Source: an uncultured Flavobacteriaceae bacterium
GTDB lineage: Bacteria; Bacteroidota; Bacteroidia; Flavobacteriales; Flavobacteriaceae
Direction of reading: 5' to 3'
DNA: 64,000 nucleotides
Assembly (NCBI GenBank): GCA_947501845.1
Contig: CANMXP010000026.1
Span: 1-64,000, forward strand
Each line of letters starts with the position of its first letter. Positions within the stretch are counted from its first letter, which is position 1. Of this stretch, positions 35,463-44,459 are shown one piece after another. The notes under the pieces are model-generated. The model was not told the origin of the DNA. It searched no databases and saw only the letters and a program-made list of their open reading frames with translations. The translations under genes and the position numbers were made by a program.

Positions 35463-37985
35463 ATGACCCTAAAAAAAAAGCCTACAGCAAATGTATTGGC
35501 TATACTTTTGTTTTTTTCAACATTCAGTTTTGCTCAAAAAAAACTTGTTCTACTTTCAGATCATTTAAAAAAAATAGAGGCCTTACATGAGGTGTCTTTT
35601 AATTACGAGTCATCCTTACTCAAAGGTAAATTATGTACAGATTGTTTTTATAATGAAAGTACATCCTTAAAAGCTCATTTAAAGTATTTAGAAAGTATGT
35701 CCATGCTTTCTTTTTCCATGGTAACTTCAAGTAAAATTGTGGTTAGCTCTCTAAAAAAAGATATTCTATATTTTTATGATAGTGAAGATGACATGCCTTT
35801 GGAGCTTGTTTTAATAACAGATCTAAATAGTTCTAGAACTTGGGTTACAAATGAAGAAGGTAAAGTTGTTTTTGAAGACTTTACACCTGAAAAAATTCAA
35901 ATATCACATCTTAGTTATGGTAAACAATATATAGATATTGGTAAATTAATTACTAATAAAATATATATAACTAAACAGATTCAAGGATTAGAAGCCTTAT
36001 TTATTTATCCGTTCTTTTCAACGGGAACTTATAAGAAAAAAGACGGTACTTTCTTTATTAAAACAAAAGAAGTAGGAGTTTTGGCGGGTTTAACTACCCA
36101 TGATGTTATTAAAAACTTGGAAAACCTGCCTCAGGTAATTAGTAATAGTGAATCTATTTCAGATTTAATCGTTAAAGGAAGTACACAGGATCAAAACCTA
36201 TTTGTATGGAACGATGTAAAGGTCTATCAAAATAGTCATTTCTTTGGATTGATTTCTGCATTTAATGAAAACTTACTCTCTAGAATTACCTTGTATGATA
36301 ATGCCACACCAGCAGAGTATGGAAACAGTACAAGTAGTGTTATTAGTTTGGAACATGACCGTGCGTTTTCAAAAAAAATAACAGGAGGTATAGGCTTCAA
36401 CTTTTTAAGTGCAGATGGCTATGTTAAGGTACCTTTAAATAAAAAATCTGAATTATTGCTTTCAACAAGAAAATCACTAACAGATGTTTGGGATTCTCCA
36501 ACATATATAAATTATGCAAAAAAAGCTTTTCAATCTTCAAATATAGAGACATCTTATGCGATAAATAAAACTGTGGTGGATACAAAAAACACTTTTGATT
36601 TTCACGATTCACAGTTGCAATATAAATTGATAATTAATGAATCTAACCGTATAGCATTAAACGTATTACTTCTAGCAAACAATTTATTATACACAGAAAC
36701 GAATGCCCTGAATACGAGCAAAGAAAGTAGTTTAAAGCAAGAAAATACAGCTTTAGGGTTTAATTGGCAGCATACATTTTCTAATAAATCTCAAATAGAA
36801 ACGCTAGTTAACTATTCAAATTATAAACTACAGGGAGGTAATTTTTTGTTATCCAGAGATATTTCTAGCTTCCAAAGTAATAGTGTTAAGAATTATGAAA
36901 TGGCTTTAAAATATAGTTCTAGGTTAAAAACTTCAGGAATTACGTATCAAATAGGTATCTCCCAAGAGCATTTAACTGTTTTAAATAAGATCGATAATTT
37001 TAATCAATTTTTTCAAAGTTCCACAAAGCAGCAAAGTAATATTTTTGGGCTGTTTGGAACGCTTAATTATCATAAAAATAAAGTAAACGGAGGTTTAAAT
37101 CTAAGAAATGTTTATTATGAGTTTTTAAAATCGTTTCAGTTTGAACCCCGATTTCATCTAACTTATAACCCAATACCCGAAGTAGATATTCAGTTGAGAG
37201 GAGAAAGGAAAACACAAAACATTTCTCAGGTTATTGATCTGGAAAATAATTTTCTGGGTATAGAAAAGCGCAGATGGTTTCTAGCAAACAATGTTATAGC
37301 GCCTTTACAGAAAAGTAAGCAGCTAGAATTGTCTTTTGGCTTCAAGAAGAAAAGGCACATGCTTCATACGAGCATCTACACTAAAATCGTGAAAGGAATT
37401 ACAACTAATAATCAAGGTTTTCAGAACCTTAATCAGTTTGAAAACCTTTTTGGTTCATATACTGTCAATGGTTATACATTTCATTATAATTATAAAAGTC
37501 ATCGTTTAAATACATGGTTAAGTTATAATTATGGTATAAATAAATACAAGTTCAAAGATAAAGACCTTAATGTTTTTCGTTTTTATAATAACAATGACAT
37601 TCGGCATAGTCTTATTTCTGGGGTGAACATCAAACACAAGTTGTTTAATTTTTCTATGGGAATGGAATATAGCTCAGGGAAGCCCTTTACCTCAATAAAT
37701 AATGAATTACCAATTATAGAAGGGGTATTTAATACCATTAATTATAATGAACCGAATACTGAGCGTTTATCAGATTATTTAAGGTTTGATGCATCTGCAA
37801 GTTATGACTTTGACATATCAAAAAAGTTGGATTATAAACTAACAGTTGGTTTAATTAATATAGGTAATAAGAAGAATATTCTTAACCGCTATTATACGCT
37901 AACAGAAGATAAAAATGACATAGAAATTTTAGATAAATATGGTCTGGAATTCACACCTAATGTGTCGTTAATTGTTGATTTTTAA
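35463..37985 (+). CDS. TonB-dependent receptor with N-terminal STN domain
   Basis: An 840-residue outer-membrane receptor. Signal peptide 1-24; STN signalling domain about 25-95 (LSDHLKKIEALHEVSFNYE), a carboxypeptidase-regulatory-like beta domain about 97-170, plug about 195-300 (LENLPQVISNSESISDLIVKG, DNATPAEYGNSTSSVISLEHD), then a beta-barrel ending in an aromatic NVSLIVDF. The STN domain should contact FecR. There is no SusD partner, so the ligand may be a siderophore-like or other small molecule rather than a glycan. Adjacent to fecR with no gap. Confidence 0.9.
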   Translation: MTLKKKPTANVLAILLFFSTFSFAQKKLVLLSDHLKKIEALHEVSFNYESSLLKGKLCTDCFYNESTSLKAHLKYLESMSMLSFSMVTSSKIVVSSLKKDILYFYDSEDDMPLELVLITDLNSSRTWVTNEEGKVVFEDFTPEKIQISHLSYGKQYIDIGKLITNKIYITKQIQGLEALFIYPFFSTGTYKKKDGTFFIKTKEVGVLAGLTTHDVIKNLENLPQVISNSESISDLIVKGSTQDQNLFVWNDVKVYQNSHFFGLISAFNENLLSRITLYDNATPAEYGNSTSSVISLEHDRAFSKKITGGIGFNFLSADGYVKVPLNKKSELLLSTRKSLTDVWDSPTYINYAKKAFQSSNIETSYAINKTVVDTKNTFDFHDSQLQYKLIINESNRIALNVLLLANNLLYTETNALNTSKESSLKQENTALGFNWQHTFSNKSQIETLVNYSNYKLQGGNFLLSRDISSFQSNSVKNYEMALKYSSRLKTSGITYQIGISQEHLTVLNKIDNFNQFFQSSTKQQSNIFGLFGTLNYHKNKVNGGLNLRNVYYEFLKSFQFEPRFHLTYNPIPEVDIQLRGERKTQNISQVIDLENNFLGIEKRRWFLANNVIAPLQKSKQLELSFGFKKKRHMLHTSIYTKIVKGITTNNQGFQNLNQFENLFGSYTVNGYTFHYNYKSHRLNTWLSYNYGINKYKFKDKDLNVFRFYNNNDIRHSLISGVNIKHKLFNFSMGMEYSSGKPFTSINNELPIIEGVFNTINYNEPNTERLSDYLRFDASASYDFDISKKLDYKLTVGLINIGNKKNILNRYYTLTEDKNDIEILDKYGLEFTPNVSLIVDF

Positions 37986-38013
37986 ACAAATAGGATGATT
38001 TTTTAGGAAGCAC

Positions 38014-38039
38014 AGAGGGTTTTTTTATTTATGATCGTT
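38014..38039 (+). promoter_or_regulatory. Putative ECF sigma-dependent promoter, copy 3
   Basis: AGAGGGTTTTTTT ... CGTT with 18 bases from GG to C; ends 35 bases before the lipoprotein ATG, nearly the same distance as copy 1 from the sigma gene. Confidence 0.55.
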
Positions 38040-38074
38040 TTCATTGTAACAAACCCCAGCTAAAACATAATAAC

Positions 38075-39079
38075 ATGAAACACTTTTTTAAAATACTACT
38101 TATCACAATATTCCTTTTAGGAATCTTAGAATCATGTTCATCTGGTGAAGATACCATTCAAACAACATCAGAAGAAAAGATTTCATCAAGTTTAATAGAA
38201 AAAATAATTGCAACTACCACATCGATAAATGATTATAACCTAATTAATTTCAATTGTGGTGATATGTCAGTTGTTGGTGGTTTTTTAAATAAGCAGGGGG
38301 ATTATTATGGTGCATTTACTATAAAAATATCAGAATGGTCCGATTTTTATGAATCCAATAAAAATACAGCTTTTAACCAAACTGGAATTCAATTTACTGA
38401 TGACGATTATATTTTGCATTATCTAATTGATTTTAATGGAAGTCTTGGAATATTAGTAGATGAAGAGAATTTTATTAACTATTTTAATGATTGTAGTTTT
38501 GATGGAGATATAAAATTTTTTCATGAAGATAAAGGAACGATAGCGGTTTCTGAAATTAATTATAATTGTCTAGGAAAAGCAAAATATTTTGTAAATGGCG
38601 TTGATGATAGTTCTATAACGAATAGCCCTATACCATTTGAAGAGGGGCTTACAGCAGTTAGTGAGGCCTTAACATTATACAATGCAGTGAATAACTCAGA
38701 ATATACTATAGAGCAGCTTAGAATTAGTTTTCTTGAATATGTATCACCGAAAGAAACCGAATATATAGCAATAGGGAGGTCTCAAATGATTAATTATTTT
38801 GAAGATTGTGTTCTTGATAGAGATACTGATGACTGCATTAATTTCAAATATCCATTTATAATAAATAAAATTAATCTTCAAACAAAAGAAATAGTACCTA
38901 TTACTATAAATAATGATAGTGAATTAAATCAAAATTTCTTTGATCAGATTGAAGACTTAACAATTGACTACCCCATAACTTTAGTTACATTGAATGGAAG
39001 TGAAGTTATAATAAAATCTAATGAAGAACTTGAAACTGCCCTGACTAACTCTGCAGCTTATTGCCATGATGAATGGTAG
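38075..39079 (+). CDS. Hypothetical lipoprotein of the FecIR-TonB locus
   Basis: A 334-residue lipoprotein: signal sequence with lipobox Cys21 (LGILESC). The body is acidic and beta-rich. It shows internal repetition: FINYFNDCSFDGD and MINYFEDCVLDRD, then near the C-terminus FKYPFIINKINLQTKEIVPI..NNDSEL and IDYPITLVTLNGSEVIIKSNEEL. This YP...V-I-x-S-x-EEL module recurs in Bacteroidetes surface lipoproteins, by recall. The shared promoter motif suggests it is expressed with the receptor and may bind the same ligand at the surface; this is inference. Confidence 0.75.
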   Translation: MKHFFKILLITIFLLGILESCSSGEDTIQTTSEEKISSSLIEKIIATTTSINDYNLINFNCGDMSVVGGFLNKQGDYYGAFTIKISEWSDFYESNKNTAFNQTGIQFTDDDYILHYLIDFNGSLGILVDEENFINYFNDCSFDGDIKFFHEDKGTIAVSEINYNCLGKAKYFVNGVDDSSITNSPIPFEEGLTAVSEALTLYNAVNNSEYTIEQLRISFLEYVSPKETEYIAIGRSQMINYFEDCVLDRDTDDCINFKYPFIINKINLQTKEIVPITINNDSELNQNFFDQIEDLTIDYPITLVTLNGSEVIIKSNEELETALTNSAAYCHDEW

Positions 39080-39153
39080 TATGATAAAAAATCTAATACT
39101 GTGTATACCTAATAATTATTGCGAGTAGATTATTATGTTAAATTCTTACTAAA

Positions 39154-39184
39154 AAAAGCCTATGATTGATTGTCATAGGCTTTT
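39154..39184. terminator. Bidirectional intrinsic terminator
   Basis: AAAAGCCTATGA and TCATAGGCTTTT form a perfect 12-bp stem with a 7-base loop and A/T runs on both sides, between convergent lipoprotein and thioredoxin genes. Confidence 0.88.
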
Positions 39185-39208
39185 GCTTTATTAGATGTAT
39201 TGGCGTCT

Positions 39209-40219
39209 TTAAATATTTAAAGACTTAAATAACTCGATTAGTTTTGGACTGGACGGTCTTGGCGCATTTGCATCTACAACGTTACCATCTGGGTCTATAA
39301 GAATAAAACGAGGAATACCCTGAATTTTATAATCTTGAACAAATTTCGATTTAAAATTATTATCCGCTAATAATTGTATACCTCCCAGTTCCTTATCTGT
39401 AACCATTTTTCTCCAAGCATCATGCAATGTTTCATCATCTATTGAAATACTAACAAACTCAATATTTTTTCCATGGTATTGTTTTTCAACTTTTTTAAGT
39501 GAAGGAATCTCTTTTTTACAAGGACCGCACCAAGTAGCCCATACATCAATATATACATATTTTCCCTTTAAGTCTGATAATGATGTTGTTCCTCCTTTAT
39601 GATTTTCATAATTAACAAACTCAGGTGAAGGCTTGCCTGTAAAATCTGAAATTTTAACATCTTTCATTTTTTTCTGAGTATATGCAGTTAAAAGATTTTC
39701 ATTGAGTTTTTCTAAACCAGCTTTTTCACTTGCATAAATTGTCGAGTCTATATTTTTATTGTTTTCTATAAGCTCACTTAGTTTGTTTTCTATCTCGGTA
39801 ACCTTAGCTTTAAATGCATCTTCTTCTAGATCTAATAAATCTGGTGTGAATAGACTTTTTTGCAATAAAGATTTTTTTGCAATATAATTACTTGTTTCTG
39901 CACCAGTACCTGTATACTTGATAGTTTTATCAAGCTCTTTTGCATCTAAGGTTAAATTAATATCAACCCCGTTCTTAAGAAACATGTAAGTAAATTCTTT
40001 ACCATCATAAAGATTATAAACACCAGATTCTACTTTTAAAGTATCACTAAATGTACCATCATCATTAACTTTAATGGCTTTTGAATATGTTCGTGTTCTA
40101 ACAATTAAGGAGTCACTATTTTGATTGGTAATTTTACCAGATAAAGTCGCATAATCTTTGGGGGCATTTTCACAAGCAATTGTGGCTATTGCAAGTGCTA
40201 AAAAAAGTATTTTTTTCAT
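39209..40219 (-). CDS. TlpA-like thioredoxin lipoprotein (DUF4369 + thioredoxin)
   Basis: A 336-residue periplasm-facing lipoprotein with lipobox Cys16 (AIATIAC). Residues about 20-110 resemble DUF4369, a helical linker follows, and residues 190-336 are a thioredoxin/AhpC-TSA domain with WCGPCKKE (Cys231, Cys234) and the cis-Pro loop IQGIPRFILID. Acts as a thiol-disulfide reductase in the periplasm, perhaps in cytochrome c maturation or envelope redox repair. Monocistronic. Confidence 0.9.
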   Translation of the reverse strand: MKKILFLALAIATIACENAPKDYATLSGKITNQNSDSLIVRTRTYSKAIKVNDDGTFSDTLKVESGVYNLYDGKEFTYMFLKNGVDINLTLDAKELDKTIKYTGTGAETSNYIAKKSLLQKSLFTPDLLDLEEDAFKAKVTEIENKLSELIENNKNIDSTIYASEKAGLEKLNENLLTAYTQKKMKDVKISDFTGKPSPEFVNYENHKGGTTSLSDLKGKYVYIDVWATWCGPCKKEIPSLKKVEKQYHGKNIEFVSISIDDETLHDAWRKMVTDKELGGIQLLADNNFKSKFVQDYKIQGIPRFILIDPDGNVVDANAPRPSSPKLIELFKSLNI

Positions 40220-40335
40220 TTTTTTGGTTTATTATTCGCTCAAAAATAAACTATCTTAACAAAACATTTCTATTTATTAACATTTTGTTGTGTATTTGAT
40301 TTTGATTGTTTGCAGGACATTGCAGTAAGAAACAA

Positions 40336-41190
40336 CTATAGTTTATAGGTTAATTTCTCATAATCTACTATCTCAGGTATAATATTTAAAGCATGTAATT
40401 GTTTTTGTACAGTCATGATGGTTTGTTCGTCAATTAGATTTTGCGACCATTCTGTAATATTTAACCACTCCTGTACATCTTCAAGTTGTTGTTTGTACCT
40501 ATTAGCGATTGTTTTATCAATACTTGGAATCTCCTTAAATTTAGAGGTTGTATTATTAATAATTTCTAAAATTGTTTCCAAATCTGCCCTGTTGGATTCA
40601 ATGAAATCCTCTCGAACAGCAATTACAAAACAAGGCCACGGCGATGGACAATTTCCTATATGTCTAAAGGTTCCATCGTCGACCAAGGGTTTTGTAGTAA
40701 ATTTTTCCCATAAGAAATAGTCTGCTTTTCCAGAAGTTAATCCTTCTACGGCTCCATCTAAATTTTTTATAATTTCAAAATCAAGGTTTTTTTCCAGATC
40801 CCATTCGTTATTCTCAGCATTAATATATGCCATTAAGTGGGAACCAGAACCATACCTGCTTATAGCGGCTTTCGTTCCTTTTAAATCTTCAATGGTTTTG
40901 TAAGATGAATTGTGGGCAACATGAATGCCCCAAATTAGAGGTGTTTGTACAAAAGTTTGCACAATTTTACTTGGACTACCAGCTATAATATCTTTTATAA
41001 TACCTTCGGTAAGTATAACAGCTATATCAATTTCTTTATTTCGAAGGGCTTTACACATAGCACCTGTACCACCAGCGTAATCATGCCAACGTAAATTAAT
41101 CTGTTCATTTTTATAATCCCCATTTTTTAGTGTTAAATACCATGCTAGGTTAAAATGCTCTGGTACGCCACCAATATTTACTTTCTTCAT
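40336..41190 (-). CDS. Substrate-binding-fold protein without signal peptide
   Basis: A 284-residue type 2 periplasmic-binding-fold protein of the NMT1/SsuA kind: GGTGAMCKALRNKEIDIAVILTEG and EDLKGTKAAISRYGSGSHLMAY are typical strand-loop motifs. It starts MKKVNIGGVPEHFNLAW without a signal sequence, so it is likely cytoplasmic, and no permease or ATPase is nearby. Last gene of an operon with a nucleoside phosphorylase, DUF1835 and SUI1; 12 bases from the phosphorylase. It may be an enzyme or sensor with a binding-protein fold. Confidence 0.8.
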   Translation of the reverse strand: MKKVNIGGVPEHFNLAWYLTLKNGDYKNEQINLRWHDYAGGTGAMCKALRNKEIDIAVILTEGIIKDIIAGSPSKIVQTFVQTPLIWGIHVAHNSSYKTIEDLKGTKAAISRYGSGSHLMAYINAENNEWDLEKNLDFEIIKNLDGAVEGLTSGKADYFLWEKFTTKPLVDDGTFRHIGNCPSPWPCFVIAVREDFIESNRADLETILEIINNTTSKFKEIPSIDKTIANRYKQQLEDVQEWLNITEWSQNLIDEQTIMTVQKQLHALNIIPEIVDYEKLTYKL

Positions 41191-41202
41191 TAAATCTATC
41201 TG

Positions 41203-42072
41203 TTAATCTGCAATTTTATCGAGTGTGTATTTTATAAGGTTTCCAATAACTTCTGAAGGGTTTTTACTAAAAGTTCCAGAAGCTCTGTTAGCAATAATAG
41301 CGTTTAGAGATATGGCCCGATGTCCCAATAGTTTGGCTAAGCCGTAGATGGCAGATGTTTCCATTTCCAAATTAGTGATACGAATACCATTAAAATTAAA
41401 AGCATCCATTTTATTGTTTAAGTCGGCGTCCTGAATGGGCAATCGTAAAATTCGTCCTTGTGGTCCATAAAAACCACCAGCCGTAGCAGTTAGTCCTTTA
41501 TGAATTCTATGGCTTTCAAATTGTTTTTCGAGGACATCACTGTTTTTAATAATGATGGGCTTGGCTTTATCTTGATGCCAACTTGTTTGCTTGATAAAAG
41601 CGTCTTCAATATCTGGGGTGTTTATAGTGTCTATTTGATAGGCATGTAGCATCCCGTTAAGATCTAATCCAAAAGTGCTTAAAAGAAATGAATCTATGGG
41701 AACATCTTTTTGTAGCGAACCAGAGGTGCCTATTCTAATAATATTTAAACTTGTAACAGTTTGTTTTGGAACCTTGGTTGTTAAGTCGATATTAAAAAGG
41801 GCGTCTAGTTCGTTTAGAACAATATCGATGTTATCTGGACCTATTCCTGTAGAAATAACGGTGATACGTTTCCCTTTATAGTGGCCTGTCTGAGTTTTGA
41901 ATTCACGTTTTTGAGTAGAGAATTCAACGCTGTCAAAATATTTAGATACTTTCTCGACACGATTTTGATCACCAACAAAAATGATAGTATCAGAAACATT
42001 TTCAGGTTTTAAGTTTAAATGGTAGATGCTACCGTCTGGATTTAATATTAATTCAGATTCTTTAATGGGCAT
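41203..42072 (-). CDS. Nucleoside phosphorylase (uridine phosphorylase-like)
   Basis: A 289-residue phosphorylase of the PNP/UDP family. Phosphate-binding motifs IIFVGDQNRV and ISTGIGPDNIDI, RIGTSGSLQ near 115, and the ribose-binding ITNLEMETSAIYGLA near 240 are clear. It cleaves a nucleoside with phosphate to the base and ribose-1-phosphate; the longer length fits uridine phosphorylase-type enzymes of Bacteroidetes. Its start overlaps the end of the DUF1835 gene by 11 bases. Confidence 0.9.
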   Translation of the reverse strand: MPIKESELILNPDGSIYHLNLKPENVSDTIIFVGDQNRVEKVSKYFDSVEFSTQKREFKTQTGHYKGKRITVISTGIGPDNIDIVLNELDALFNIDLTTKVPKQTVTSLNIIRIGTSGSLQKDVPIDSFLLSTFGLDLNGMLHAYQIDTINTPDIEDAFIKQTSWHQDKAKPIIIKNSDVLEKQFESHRIHKGLTATAGGFYGPQGRILRLPIQDADLNNKMDAFNFNGIRITNLEMETSAIYGLAKLLGHRAISLNAIIANRASGTFSKNPSEVIGNLIKYTLDKIAD

Positions 42073-43003
42073 TTAATACAGTTTTTACGAGCTTATTTTG
42101 TTTTTTATTAAACAGGTAATCGGTTTTTTTAAGTCCACCATATACCATATTATTATCAATTTCCATGGCAAAATTATGCTGACCTAGCAAGGCTTCATGC
42201 CCTTTTCTATTAAGCGTGATTTGTTTTTCATCATTAGCAAAAAACACACGAAGTTTTCCTATAATCCTTGATATTTGAAGGTCACCAAAGCCATAATACC
42301 CTTGGTAGTTAAGCACATACCCCAATAAATGGTGTTCAGATTTTATGGTGTTGTTTTTAACAATTTCCAGAATGTTTTTTTCTAATACATTTAAGCCATG
42401 TTTTGAATCTGGAAAACGTTCTAAATGTGCTTTTAAACAATTACTTAAATATTTGAAAGATGATACGGTAATTATATACGGTTTTAATAAATTATGATCC
42501 TTACCACAGTATATACCCCAGATGGTTTTTGCTAATTCTAAATCTTCAGGAGTAAGCTTTACTCTGTTTTTATAATGATCTATTAGTTGTTCTGCATTGA
42601 GTTCCGATAAGCCTTTTAATATTTTACTACCTTTAATTCTACCACTACAAACTAAAGAAATAGGGAGGTCTATTTGCTTTTGCATGATAAGATTGATGAC
42701 AGCAATCATATTGATATGGCAAAATAGATCGTATTCAAACCACAAAACAATTTCGGAATATTCTTTATAAGCATCCAGTTTGTTTAACTCTAGCTTTATT
42801 ATTTCTGTATCTAAGTCGATATCGTAAAATGCATTGAAAAATGATTTTCTGAGATCTAAAAATTTATTTGAGTTAATTTCTACAATAGTAGGTCCTTCAC
42901 AAAGCATTTCCTTCCAGGTAAATTTTTCTCCAACAAAATCCAGATCATTTAGATAGTTTGTCAAAACATCCCCGTTAGTAATATGAAGTAATCGCTTGCT
43001 CAT
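42062..43003 (-). CDS. DUF1835 domain protein
   Basis: A 313-residue protein beginning MSKRLLHITNGDVLTNYL, the recognised start of DUF1835, with the expected WKEMLCEGPT segment near 30 and LWFEYDLFCHINM near 87. The C-terminal half contains a DUF3658-like region. Function is unknown. It lies 3 bases after SUI1 and overlaps the phosphorylase gene, so it is translated within that operon. Confidence 0.85.
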   Translation of the reverse strand: MSKRLLHITNGDVLTNYLNDLDFVGEKFTWKEMLCEGPTIVEINSNKFLDLRKSFFNAFYDIDLDTEIIKLELNKLDAYKEYSEIVLWFEYDLFCHINMIAVINLIMQKQIDLPISLVCSGRIKGSKILKGLSELNAEQLIDHYKNRVKLTPEDLELAKTIWGIYCGKDHNLLKPYIITVSSFKYLSNCLKAHLERFPDSKHGLNVLEKNILEIVKNNTIKSEHHLLGYVLNYQGYYGFGDLQISRIIGKLRVFFANDEKQITLNRKGHEALLGQHNFAMEIDNNMVYGGLKKTDYLFNKKQNKLVKTVLNAH

Positions 43004-43006
43004 AAA

Positions 43007-43336
43007 TTATCCTCCAACACGTTTAACATTGAAACCTTTTTCTTGGAGCATTTTCATTATTTTATCACGATAATCACCTTGAATGATTATTTTGTCATCT
43101 TTAAAACTACCGCCAACACTTAGGGTTGTTTTAATTTCTTTGGCCAAAACTTTAAAATCTTCATTGGCGCCTGTGTAGCCTTCTAATATGGTAATTGGTT
43201 TCCCTTTACGCTTTTCATATTTACAAATAATAGGATCGTCTTGCATCCATATTTTGGGTATTTCGCTATCACTTTCAACAGGATCAGTTTCAACGTGATC
43301 TGGAAACAGGTTTTTTAATTGGTCTTGTAAATCCAT
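43007..43336 (-). CDS. SUI1/YciH-like translation initiation factor
   Basis: A 109-residue homologue of eIF1 (SUI1/YciH). The core has the typical CKYEKRKGKPITILEGYTGANEDFKVLAKEIKT run in shortened bacterial form and ends GDYRDKIMKMLQEKGFNVKRVGG. Bacterial versions influence start-codon discrimination in vitro; the physiological role is unsettled. First gene of the four-gene leftward operon. Confidence 0.9.
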   Translation of the reverse strand: MDLQDQLKNLFPDHVETDPVESDSEIPKIWMQDDPIICKYEKRKGKPITILEGYTGANEDFKVLAKEIKTTLSVGGSFKDDKIIIQGDYRDKIMKMLQEKGFNVKRVGG

Positions 43337-43408
43337 CTTTTTGTCTTCGGTCTTCTGTTTACAGTCAAAAAATCGCAGGACAAATAACTGCTGACTGCTT
43401 ACTGAATA

Positions 43409-44359
43409 CTATTTTTTTATTAGCCCTAGTTCTATTAATCGTTCATTTAAAAATTCACCAGCAGTAATATCATCAAATGCTTTAGGATTATCGTTATCAA
43501 TACAACTTTCCAAAACGTCTAATTTCATGTCGCTTATAGGATGCATGAAAAAAGGAATAGAGTAGCGCGATGTTCCCCAAAGTTCTTTTGGAGGGTTTAT
43601 TACGCGATGTATTGTAGATTTTAATTTGTTATTGGTGTGCCTAGAAAGCATATCGCCTACGTTAATCATAAGTTCGTCAGGCTGTGCTATAGCATCAATC
43701 CATTCACCATTATGGTTTTGTACCTGTAAACCGCGACCTTGAGCTCCCATTAATAGAGTTATTAAGTTGATATCCCCATGTGCGGCAGCACGAACGGCTT
43801 CCTTGGGTTCTTCTGTAATAGGTGGGTAGTGTATGGGTCTTAAAATAGAATTGCCATTATGGATAAACGCATCAAAATAGGTTTCTTCAATTCCTAAATG
43901 CAACGCCAATGCACGTAATACATACTGGGCAGTTTTTTCCAGCATTTTATAAGTTTCTTTACCTATAGCGTTAAACTCTGGAAGTTCATTAACAATAACG
44001 TTCTTAGGATATTCTGCTTCAAGTTTAGGATTGTTTTCAACATATTGTCCAAAATGCCAAAACTCTTTTAAATCACCTTCTTTTTTACCTTTGGCACTTT
44101 CTTTTCCAAAAGAGACATAACCCCGTTGTCCTCCTATTTCTGGAATTTCATAATTCTGTTTAGTTGCAGTTGGTAAACTAAAAAAACGTTTAACTTCTTT
44201 GTACAGGTTTTCAACCAATGTATCATCTAAAAAATGGCCTTTTAAAGCTACAAAGCCAATGTCTTCATAAGCTTTGCCTATGGCATCAACAAATTGTTGT
44301 TTTTTATTAGGGTCGTTAGAAATAAAATCATTTAAATCTACACTCGGTATGCTAGTCAT
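43409..44359 (-). CDS. Isopenicillin N synthase-like 2OG-Fe(II) oxygenase
   Basis: A 316-residue non-haem iron oxygenase. N-terminal DIOX_N region (IPSVDLNDF) and the iron triad His194, Asp196 (AAHGDINL) and His251 (STIHRVI), with the 2-oxoglutarate or substrate-binding Arg265-x-Ser267 (SRYSIPFF). It should catalyse an oxidation or hydroxylation coupled to 2-oxoglutarate; the substrate is unknown. It lies 72 bases upstream of SUI1 and may share its transcript; divergent from the E1 dehydrogenase gene. Confidence 0.9.
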   Translation of the reverse strand: MTSIPSVDLNDFISNDPNKKQQFVDAIGKAYEDIGFVALKGHFLDDTLVENLYKEVKRFFSLPTATKQNYEIPEIGGQRGYVSFGKESAKGKKEGDLKEFWHFGQYVENNPKLEAEYPKNVIVNELPEFNAIGKETYKMLEKTAQYVLRALALHLGIEETYFDAFIHNGNSILRPIHYPPITEEPKEAVRAAAHGDINLITLLMGAQGRGLQVQNHNGEWIDAIAQPDELMINVGDMLSRHTNNKLKSTIHRVINPPKELWGTSRYSIPFFMHPISDMKLDVLESCIDNDNPKAFDDITAGEFLNERLIELGLIKK

Positions 44360-44459
44360 GCGTTATTATTTAATCATGGATGTATTACAAATGTACAAAA
44401 ACATTGTAAAGTTTAGTGTACTGTGTTTTGTATAACTTTTATATTCTTTTTGTCTTTTT

